Shown: piece by piece, positions 8,081 through 14,247 of the stretch
Layout of the letters: every line of letters starts with the position of its first letter
Numbering within the stretch: position 1 is the first letter of the stretch
DNA from: an uncultured Eubacteriales bacterium
Lineage (GTDB): Bacteria; Bacillota; Clostridia; Oscillospirales; CAG-272
Length of the DNA stretch: 14,247 bases
Direction: 5' to 3'
Assembly: GCA_900544985.1 (NCBI GenBank)
Contig: UQXK01000042.1
Location: 1-14,247, forward strand
Program-made: the position numbers and the translations under genes
Notes under the pieces: generated by a model
Database searches by the model: none
What the model was told of the DNA's origin: nothing
What the model saw: only the letters and a program-made list of their open reading frames with translations

Positions 8081-9961
8081 TTAAAACAGCTCGTAATATA
8101 TTCCGTGCTTTTCCATAAGAGTTTTGTGGTCTCCCTCTTCCACAAGGACGCCGCCGTCTATGACGAGAATCTTGTCGGCGACCGTTGCGCTCGAAAGTCT
8201 GTGGGAAACGAATATCGTGGTTTTGTCCTTGCGCAGTTTGTCGAACTGATTGTATATCTCCTGTTCTGCGATGGCGTCAAGGCTCGCCGTCGGTTCGTCG
8301 AGTATGAGTATATCGGAATCGCTGTAAAATGCACGCGCGATGGAAAGCTTCTGCCACTGACCTATTGAAAGCTCTATGCCGTTTTCTTCAAAATATCTCA
8401 TAAGAGGAGTGTTGAATCCGTTCGGGAGTTTGGCGATGAAATCGGAAGCACTGCTCATTTTTGCGGCGTCCTCCACGCCTTTTTCGTCAAGCGGTTCGTT
8501 TATTTTGGAGAACCATACGTTTTCTTTTACCGTTACCGCGTATTTTCCGAAGTCCTGGAAGATTATACCGTAGAGCGAATAAAGGTCCTTCAAATCGTAT
8601 TCGCGTATATCTTTTCCGTCGAGGAGTATCTGTCCCTCCGTTGGGTCGTAAAGGCGGGTGATGAGCTTTATGAGCGTTGTCTTGCCCGCTCCGTTAAGCC
8701 CTACGAGAACGACTGTTTCGCCGGGTTCGAGCGTCGCCGTGAAGTTCTTTATTACATCTCTTGTCGTGCCGGGATAGCGGAAGGATACGTTTTTGAGCTC
8801 TATTTTGTGTCCTATATGGTGCTCTGCACGGCGCGGTTCGGGGAGTATCGGGACGACTGTCTGTTTCTCGTTCATAAACACTATAAGGTTGTCTATGAAC
8901 AGCGTGCCCTCGTATATTGTCGAAATAGTGGAGATGAGCGACGACATTGCCGCCGAGATAGACGAAAGCGCCCCCGTATAAAGCGAATAATCGCCGACCT
9001 CCATAGTTCCGTTATATACGCCTTTTGCTATGTAGAGATAGAGTCCGCACGTGACCACGGCGGAGATGACGGCAAGAAGTATATTCCAGATACCCTCTTT
9101 CATATACAGCTTTTTAAGCCCTCTGTAATATCTTGTGAAAATATTCTGATATCTTTCTTCAAATGAATCGTTCAGAGAGAATATGCGAAGCTCCTTTGCC
9201 ATATCCTTGTTGGTCGTAAGGGAAGAGTAATACGAAAGCTCTCTGCGGTCTTTTGAATTTCTTCTTATATAATTAAAATTCTTTTTTCTGTATTTGAAGC
9301 TGATTATTGCGCTCGGAAGCGATACCACGAGTATTATCGCGGGAGCTATCGGGCTTACAGCCCAGAGTATTACTATAAACGAGACGGCGCTTATCAGCGT
9401 GCTCATTATGGAAAACGTCGAATTTATTATCTGTATCGGGCGCATGCCGGCTTCGCGCGAAGCGTTTTCGAGCTTCTCGTAAAAATCCGGTCGGTCGAAG
9501 CTTGCCATATCGACCTCTTTCGCCTTTTTCATTATCTTTCGGTTTACATTGTTTACGACAAGCTCGCCTGCGACGCGGGTAACTATCGTTTTTATGTTTC
9601 CGACGATGCTCGTTACGAATATGAGGGCAAACTGTATTATGAGAAGTCCCATTGTCTTTGAGAACGTCGCGTCGGCTCCCGTTTTGTTGGCAAGAAAGAT
9701 TTTCGCCAGCTCGTTTAATATATCCGCCGCTACAAGGGAGCGGATAACGGGAAGCGCGCCCTCTATTACCGCTATGAAAAGGAGGGCGAAAAGTATCCAC
9801 GGTCTTGTCTGCCATACGAGAGTGAATATGTACGTGAGCCTTGAAAAGAATTTCTTCACGGTCCTTGCGATAAAGGAGGGAACTTCCTTTATGTTTTGGG
9901 GTCTTGGTTCTCTGTTTTTGTCGCTTGCACTTCTTGGGGGCGGTCCCATCATCGGTCCCAT
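8081..9961 (-). CDS. ABC exporter half-transporter (fused membrane and ATPase domains)
   Basis: The protein is 626 aa from the ATG at 9961, which has GGAGGT six bases upstream; the ORF extends further to 10078 but without a ribosome binding site. After a Met/Pro/Arg-rich N-terminus (1-30) comes a six-helix membrane domain (about 40-350), then an ATPase domain (about 385-620). ATPase motifs are Walker A GLNGAGKTT (421-429), a Q-loop at FQDFGKY, the signature LSIGQWQK (531-538), Walker B with D555/E556 in LDEPTASLDA, and an H-loop histidine H587. The signature has isoleucine in place of the usual first glycine of LSGGQ. One half-transporter gene alone implies a homodimer, or a partner elsewhere. 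No substrate can be read from the sequence; lipid, peptide or drug export are all possible. It lies first in a minus-strand series with a 198-nt gap before the next gene. Confidence 0.92.
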   Translation of the reverse strand: MGPMMGPPPRSASDKNREPRPQNIKEVPSFIARTVKKFFSRLTYIFTLVWQTRPWILFALLFIAVIEGALPVIRSLVAADILNELAKIFLANKTGADATFSKTMGLLIIQFALIFVTSIVGNIKTIVTRVAGELVVNNVNRKIMKKAKEVDMASFDRPDFYEKLENASREAGMRPIQIINSTFSIMSTLISAVSFIVILWAVSPIAPAIILVVSLPSAIISFKYRKKNFNYIRRNSKDRRELSYYSSLTTNKDMAKELRIFSLNDSFEERYQNIFTRYYRGLKKLYMKEGIWNILLAVISAVVTCGLYLYIAKGVYNGTMEVGDYSLYTGALSSISAAMSSLISTISTIYEGTLFIDNLIVFMNEKQTVVPILPEPRRAEHHIGHKIELKNVSFRYPGTTRDVIKNFTATLEPGETVVLVGLNGAGKTTLIKLITRLYDPTEGQILLDGKDIREYDLKDLYSLYGIIFQDFGKYAVTVKENVWFSKINEPLDEKGVEDAAKMSSASDFIAKLPNGFNTPLMRYFEENGIELSIGQWQKLSIARAFYSDSDILILDEPTASLDAIAEQEIYNQFDKLRKDKTTIFVSHRLSSATVADKILVIDGGVLVEEGDHKTLMEKHGIYYELF

Positions 9962-10121
9962 TTTTCTACCTCCGTTAAAAATATTATTTTTGGTATCTTT
10001 GTTTTTGCCGATTTTAAACGGGTTTGTAAAAATCAAGAATAGCTTTAAAAGTCCCGGCAGAAAATGTGTCTTATACATTCTTTAAGAAATACTTTACCAC
10101 AAATTAAGAAAAAAATCCACC

Positions 10122-10253
10122 CTAAAATCTTTTTTTCGCTGTTTTGAGACTTTGTATTATCGGTTTTGCCGTCTGTTTTACGCCGAACGTCTTCATGGCA
10201 AAGCTCTTTGCGGCGGTTTCGGTCGTCACGAAGTAATAAGGCGTGCTTATCAA
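10122..10253 (-). pseudogene. C-terminal gene remnant 1 (native codon style)
   Basis: The minus-strand frame from 10253 to the TAG at 10122-10124 reads 43 residues, including TPYYFVTTETAAKSFAMKTF and a basic tail ending KTAKKRF. Codons such as ACG, GCC, TTC, AAG and GGC match the window's real genes, while the surrounding DNA is AT-rich. It begins directly after a TGA, has only a TTG as possible start, and has no ribosome binding site. It therefore looks like the 3' end of a gene whose front has been lost. I cannot name the family. It could also be a short chance frame, but codon use makes that less likely. Confidence 0.45.
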
Positions 10254-10266
10254 TCAACAATCCGTT

Positions 10267-10431
10267 TTAAGCAAGTTGTTGGTAATTTATTACATTTAAG
10301 TAATTAGATGTATATTTTGATAGTTTGTCTACCAATTTTCTTCTTTTATCAGGATTATATGTAAATATATGGCAATAATGCCAAACCTCTTCTATTGATT
10401 CGGGAAGATATGGCAGGATATAATTTATATA
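10267..10431 (-). pseudogene. C-terminal gene remnant 2 (AT-rich, foreign-looking)
   Basis: The minus-strand frame between a TAG (10432-10434) and a TAA (10267-10269) encodes 54 residues with protein-like composition, including ILPYLPESIEEVWHYCHIF, then NPDKRRKLVDKLSKYT, and ending in NVINYQQLA. It has no ATG and no ribosome binding site, so it cannot be an intact gene. Its codons (TTA, TTG, GTA, AAA, AAT) are far more AT-rich than those of the neighbours, which suggests horizontally acquired DNA reduced to a 3' scrap. I do not recognise the family with confidence. Remnant 1 begins only 13 nt after it. Confidence 0.5.
10395..10424 (+). promoter_or_regulatory. probable promoter of the M23 lipoprotein gene
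   Basis: TTGATT (10395-10400, four of six matches to TTGACA) is followed by an 18-bp spacer and a perfect TATAAT (10419-10424). Transcription would start near 10431, giving a leader of about 55 nt with AAAGG (10471-10475) before the ATG at 10486. The promoter lies inside remnant 2, as if degraded DNA had been taken over as an upstream region. Confidence 0.5.
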
Positions 10432-10485
10432 CTATGAAGAATTTATATTTTTCTTAGGAATAATTTACCGAAAGGCAAAGATATC

Positions 10486-11805
10486 ATGAAAAGAAGGAGA
10501 AAAGAAAATTTCGGAAAAAAGGACAAAGAGAATACGAAAAATGCAGCCGGAAAATGTATTACCGCGGCTGTTTTTGCTCTTTTGATATCGTCTTCTATTT
10601 CATCTTGCGGTGAAAATAACGATGTCATCGGTCCTTACGATTCGAGCGGCATGGGGCGGTTTACCGATAATCCGCACGCGAATTTTACCGTTTCCGATAC
10701 AACGGAAAGTACGGTCTATCGGACCGTGCCGCAAACACAGAATACGCATGATACCGTAAAGACGGAGAGTCCGCCTACGACGCCTCCGACGACCGCACCG
10801 AGGGAAACGACGAATACCACGGCAGCGCCGGCAAAGGATTTTATCGATGTTATCAATACAAAATCTTATTACGAGTATGTGCCGTATAAAACGGTTTTTG
10901 TGGAAGACGATGAAATGTATGATGACGAAACAAGAGTTATAGAGGAGGGGATAGACGGGTATATTTCCGTATGTATATACGAAAAATACATAAACGGCAT
11001 TTTCGATTCGACTTGGACGACAAGAAATACGCTTACGGAACCGAAGGATCGGATAGAGGCTGTCGGTACAAAGGCGAGCGTGTATGAAAAAGAAGAAATA
11101 ATTACCGAAACTGTCGAAAAATACTCGACAATTTACGAAGATTGTGATACGATGGAAGAAGGTACAACCGCGGTCATAACACAAGGTAGAGACTCGGTTG
11201 TCACGAGAAAATACATTGTTACATATACGCATGACAAAGAAACTTCGAGAAACCTTGTTTCGGAAGAAATAACGGAAAAAATCGACAGGGTCGTTCTTGT
11301 GGGAACAAAAAGAGAGGAAGAGGAAGAAGAGGGAAATGAAGACGACAACTCCTTCGGACTCCCTTTTATAGATGCAGCGCATGGTGGAAAAGACTACTCT
11401 CTTACGCAGTCCTACGGCGGCTCTAATAACCATCTCGGACTCGATTTTGCAGTGTATTACAATGATCCGATAGTCGCAGCGATGGGCGGTACGGTAATCG
11501 CCGCTTACGACGAAGGATACTTTTCTCATGACAATATTCTTTGGACATACGGCACTTATGTTGTGATACAGCACGACGGATACAGGACTTATTATGCGCA
11601 TATGAGCTCCCGCACGGTTTCTGTGGGCGACAAAGTCTCAAAAGGAGATATAATAGGCTATTCGGGAAATACGGGGCGCGTTTCCAGCAGCGGAACGGGA
11701 CCGTACGCCGGAACCCACCTTCATTTTGAGATAAGAAAGTATTATCCTTCGTCAGGTATTTATCACACTGTCGATCCCAAGCCGTACTTGCCGTGGTGGA
11801 GCTGA
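10486..11805 (+). CDS. cell-surface lipoprotein with two G5 domains and an M23 peptidase domain
   Basis: The protein is 439 aa. A basic N-terminus (KRRRKENFGKKDKE) and a hydrophobic stretch lead to the lipobox ISSC with C41, so it should be lipid-anchored on the outer face of the membrane. A Thr/Pro-rich linker (about 68-115) follows. Two G5 domains, each ending in VGTK, lie at about 128-196 and 205-275; G5 domains are linked to cell-wall glycan binding. An acidic tract (KREEEEEEGNEDD, from about 275) leads to an M23 (LytM-type) domain at about 312-430. The zinc ligands H316 and D320 (HLGLD) and H413 (HLHFE) are present, along with the second active-site histidine H372 (YAHM) and H411, so the peptidase should be active on peptidoglycan cross-bridges. 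The ATG at 10486 has AAAGG ten bases upstream. The GH94 gene follows after 29 nt with no terminator. The role is probably wall remodelling. Confidence 0.92.
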   Translation: MKRRRKENFGKKDKENTKNAAGKCITAAVFALLISSSISSCGENNDVIGPYDSSGMGRFTDNPHANFTVSDTTESTVYRTVPQTQNTHDTVKTESPPTTPPTTAPRETTNTTAAPAKDFIDVINTKSYYEYVPYKTVFVEDDEMYDDETRVIEEGIDGYISVCIYEKYINGIFDSTWTTRNTLTEPKDRIEAVGTKASVYEKEEIITETVEKYSTIYEDCDTMEEGTTAVITQGRDSVVTRKYIVTYTHDKETSRNLVSEEITEKIDRVVLVGTKREEEEEEGNEDDNSFGLPFIDAAHGGKDYSLTQSYGGSNNHLGLDFAVYYNDPIVAAMGGTVIAAYDEGYFSHDNILWTYGTYVVIQHDGYRTYYAHMSSRTVSVGDKVSKGDIIGYSGNTGRVSSSGTGPYAGTHLHFEIRKYYPSSGIYHTVDPKPYLPWWS

Positions 11806-11834
11806 ATTTTCTGAAATAAAAAGGATGTTTTTCG

Positions 11835-14126
11835 ATGGAAGAGATATCAAAAAGCAAGAGCTACGGTCATTTTGAAAATAACGGAGAAACGTTCGTTATA
11901 ACCGACGCACAAACGCCGCGCCATTGGTACAATTACTTTTTCAACGACGAATATGTGTCGTTTACCTCGCAGGTCGGAGCGGGAGAAGGTCTTGTTCAGG
12001 ACAGTATGGGAAGAAGAATCTTTCTTGTGTCCGGAAGAAACGCTTTCATTAAAGAGGAAGACAAGGCATGGGGCATTATGGGGCTTCCCATGGAGTACGG
12101 ATATACGGATTATTCCTGCGCTCATGAAAACGGAGCAAGCACGATAAGCCTTATATATAACGGTGTCCGCTCCTCTCTTCGCATATTCGTTCCGAATGTC
12201 GGAAAATATGAAATGTGGACGGTTACTCTCGAAAATCTTACCGATAAAGAGAGGGAACTTTCCGTTATTCCTTATGCCAAAACAGAGATAGACGGCACAT
12301 ACCGTCCGCAGTGCTACAATCTTGCCCGCGGCGGATTTATGGAGGATAAGAACGCCGTTTACGGTCACAGCTACGGACCTTTTGAATCCTCCGGAAACCG
12401 CGAGATATGGGGATATATGTCCTCCTCCGAGAAGGTTTTCGGATATGATTCGAGAAGAAATGCGTTCGTCGGACCTTACGGAGACGACCAACATCCGAAG
12501 GCGATAACGTCTCTTTCTGGGTGCCTTAATTCCGAATGCAATTCCGAAAAGCTTTGCTTTGCTCTTGAAAATAAGATAAAACTCTCTCCGAAAGAAAAGC
12601 ATACTATCTGTTATATAATAGGTGCCGCTCTTTCGAAAGACGAGATAGTTACGCCTACCGTGGAACTTACGGAAAACGCGTTTGCTTCCATGAAGGCGAA
12701 ATACAGAGATGTTCTTTCCGGCGTGGAAATAAAAACGCCTATGGAAGACCTTAATAACCTTTTGAACGGCTGGCTCAAATATGCGGCGGATATGGGAAGC
12801 CGCTGGGCGAGAGTAAGACACAACGGGTTCCGCGATCTTACAAGCGATACGGAGTGCTTCTCTTGTGTAAACCCCACTCTTGCGTGGGAGAGAATAAAGA
12901 GAATACTCACTTTCCAGTACGAAAACGGATATGCCCCGCGCACGGTCATAGACGGCGCTGTCCGCGACCGCAATTTTGCGGACAATACGGTGTGGCTCGC
13001 TTCCGCCGTATGCACGATAATAAAAGAGATCGGCGATGTTTCACTTCTAGGTGAAGAAGTAAAATTCAACAACGGAAATACCGCGAGCGTTTACGAGCAT
13101 ATACGCCGTTCCGTCGATTTCCTCTATAATTTCAAAGGTCTTTACGGTCTTGTAAGGATCTGGGGCGGAGACTGGAACGACTGCGTAAATTATGCGGGGC
13201 TCGGCGGAAAAGGCGTTTCCGTATGGCTCTCCATCGCGTGGTGCTATGCAAACCGCCGCTTTATAGAACTTGCAAAAATGCTTGATAAAGAGGAAGATGT
13301 AAAGCTCTTTACCGAGCGCGGAAAAGAAATGGCGGAGCTTATAGAAAAATACGGCTGGGACGAAAAAGGCGGATATTATATATACGCCCGCACGGACGAC
13401 GATATAATAATGGGTTCTTCCGAGTGCGAAGAGGGAAAAATCTTCCTTATATCACAGCTTTGGTCGGTATTCGCAGGACTTCCCCGTGCAAAAGAGGCTA
13501 TGGATCGCGCAGAGGAGATACTCGAAACTCCTATCGGAATAAGACTTGCATATCCTGCGTACTCTCATCAGTATCCGTATATAGGCTCTATGGCTGAAAA
13601 AGAGCCGGGCGTTCAGGACAACGGAGGTATATATCTTCATCCTTCTGCATGGAAGCTCGCGGTGGATTCACTTCTGGGCCGTCCTGACAGAGTAGAGGAA
13701 GGCATTAAAAAGATGCTTCCCGCAAACAAGGAATACGGCGGTGAAAAGTGCGGCGAACCGTATGCGATGTACAATTCGTATTTTGCACCCGAAACGGGTT
13801 ACCGTGCGGGAACACCCGGACAGAGCTGGCGCACCGCGTCAAGCTCATGGATGCTTAAATCCGTTGTGGAATATGTATTCGGTCTTCATGCGGAGATAGA
13901 GGGTCTTAGAATATGCCCGTGCCTGCCGCTTTCTTGGAAAGAATCTTCCATAAAGAAGATTTTCCGCGGATGCGTGTATGACATAACGTTCAAGTGCGAC
14001 GGTAGCGGAAGCGACGTTGTCGGCATAAAAGTAAACGGAGAGAGCGTTTCGTATAAGGACAATATAATTCCCGCAGAGAGCGGAAAAACGCTCAAAATAG
14101 AAGTGGAACTTTCACACCTTTCCTGA
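11835..14126 (+). CDS. GH94 family glycoside phosphorylase (cellobiose/cellobionate/chitobiose phosphorylase type)
   Basis: The protein is 763 aa, slightly shorter than most cellobiose phosphorylases (about 800). GH94 enzymes split beta-linked disaccharides or oligosaccharides with phosphate, giving a sugar 1-phosphate and saving ATP; they act in the cytoplasm, and no signal peptide is seen here. An N-terminal beta-sandwich (about 1-280) and linker lead to an (alpha/alpha)6 barrel (about 310-690) and a small C-terminal beta domain. The motif GGDWND (444-449) holds the family's catalytic acid, followed by GLGGKGVSVWLS. Further family blocks are GEPYAMYNSYFAPETG and GQSWRTASSSWMLKSVVEY, then GLRICPCLPLSW. 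Here GDWND is followed by Cys where cellobiose phosphorylase has Gly, so substrate cannot be assigned from the motif. AAGGA (11821-11825) precedes the ATG by nine bases. It is probably co-transcribed with the M23 gene, though no shared pathway is obvious and no sugar transporter is near. Confidence 0.9.
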   Translation: MEEISKSKSYGHFENNGETFVITDAQTPRHWYNYFFNDEYVSFTSQVGAGEGLVQDSMGRRIFLVSGRNAFIKEEDKAWGIMGLPMEYGYTDYSCAHENGASTISLIYNGVRSSLRIFVPNVGKYEMWTVTLENLTDKERELSVIPYAKTEIDGTYRPQCYNLARGGFMEDKNAVYGHSYGPFESSGNREIWGYMSSSEKVFGYDSRRNAFVGPYGDDQHPKAITSLSGCLNSECNSEKLCFALENKIKLSPKEKHTICYIIGAALSKDEIVTPTVELTENAFASMKAKYRDVLSGVEIKTPMEDLNNLLNGWLKYAADMGSRWARVRHNGFRDLTSDTECFSCVNPTLAWERIKRILTFQYENGYAPRTVIDGAVRDRNFADNTVWLASAVCTIIKEIGDVSLLGEEVKFNNGNTASVYEHIRRSVDFLYNFKGLYGLVRIWGGDWNDCVNYAGLGGKGVSVWLSIAWCYANRRFIELAKMLDKEEDVKLFTERGKEMAELIEKYGWDEKGGYYIYARTDDDIIMGSSECEEGKIFLISQLWSVFAGLPRAKEAMDRAEEILETPIGIRLAYPAYSHQYPYIGSMAEKEPGVQDNGGIYLHPSAWKLAVDSLLGRPDRVEEGIKKMLPANKEYGGEKCGEPYAMYNSYFAPETGYRAGTPGQSWRTASSSWMLKSVVEYVFGLHAEIEGLRICPCLPLSWKESSIKKIFRGCVYDITFKCDGSGSDVVGIKVNGESVSYKDNIIPAESGKTLKIEVELSHLS

Positions 14127-14129
14127 ACT

Positions 14130-14247
14130 TACCTTTCTTATAAGAAAGGTAGACACGAGAATTTCCCGCCGACTACATCACTTCATTTTGACGAAGCTTT
14201 TGAGATTCCAAAGGACTTTTCTCGAAAAGTCCTTTGTGTCGGGGTTT
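14130..14247 (+). repeat. composite hairpin repeat, copy C (right part cut by window edge)
   Basis: It opens with a near-perfect palindrome whose core ACCTTTCTTATAAGAAAGGT lies at 14131-14150. A 41-nt linker matches copy B in length and ends in CATTTTGACGAAGCTTTTGAG. Hairpin 1 follows (CAAAGGACTTTT at 14209-14220 with AAAAGTCCTTTG at 14225-14236). The last bases, GTGTCGGGGTTT, are identical to the start of hairpin 2 in copy A. The opening palindrome has no U-tract after it, so it is not by itself a terminator for the GH94 gene; that terminator is probably hairpin 3, beyond the edge. Confidence 0.8.

Noticed and set aside
9962..10078. 39-residue N-terminal extension of the ABC exporter
   Set aside because: The ATG at 9961 has an ideal GGAGGT ribosome binding site placed inside this extension, and the extension itself has no ribosome binding site.
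10600..11601. 333-aa minus-strand open frame
   Set aside because: It is antisense to the M23 lipoprotein; its Arg/Cys/Phe-rich composition is typical of a shadow frame.
11847..12821. 324-aa minus-strand open frame
   Set aside because: It is antisense to the GH94 gene, whose domain motifs are clear.
14131..14150. Palindrome as terminator of the GH94 gene
   Set aside because: It has no U-tract after it; the same position in copy B also holds a palindrome, so it belongs to the repeat.

Overview
The window looks like a chromosomal segment of a low-to-mid GC Gram-positive anaerobe, most likely a Clostridia member of the Oscillospiraceae/Ruminococcaceae type. The reasons are strong AGGAGG-like ribosome binding sites, sigma-A style promoters, U-tract intrinsic terminators, heavy use of ATA and AGA codons, and the gene content: an ECF sigma factor overlapping a polytopic partner, a GH94 phosphorylase, and an XRE/zinc-ribbon membrane protein. 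This taxonomic call is inference; there is no rRNA or other marker gene here.

Layout. Positions 1-345 hold no gene. They carry one truncated and one full copy of a composite hairpin-rich intergenic repeat, each ending in an intrinsic terminator. A third copy begins at 14130 and runs off the right edge. Next comes a two-gene unit: a ribbon-helix-helix (RHH) protein (433-1080), then a full-length ClpB disaggregase (1138-3738), closed by a strong terminator (3813-3853). The RHH gene has a near-consensus promoter whose -35/-10 spacer is mostly filled by a perfect 16-nt palindrome, so autoregulation and control of clpB by the RHH protein is a natural hypothesis. An ECF sigma factor (3970-4512) follows and overlaps a 493-aa membrane protein (4505-5986), probably its regulator or sensor; a terminator follows at 6056-6091.

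On the minus strand (6245-9961) are, in transcription order, an ABC exporter half-transporter with an LSIGQ signature, an eight-helix membrane protein of unknown function whose true start is unclear, and a membrane-anchored XRE regulator with a C-terminal zinc ribbon, ending at a minus-strand terminator (6161-6205). The 9962-10485 divergent region contains two apparent C-terminal gene remnants on the minus strand. One has native-looking codon use; the other is AT-rich and looks foreign. It also holds a probable promoter for the rightward genes: an M23 peptidase lipoprotein with two G5 domains (10486-11805), and 29 nt later a GH94 glycoside phosphorylase (11835-14126).

The strongest items for follow-up are the three-copy composite repeat, the palindrome inside the RHH-clpB promoter, the start/frameshift puzzle at a run of six A in the membrane protein, and the gene graveyard at 10122-10431. 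I found no CRISPR array, tRNA, rRNA or intact mobile element.
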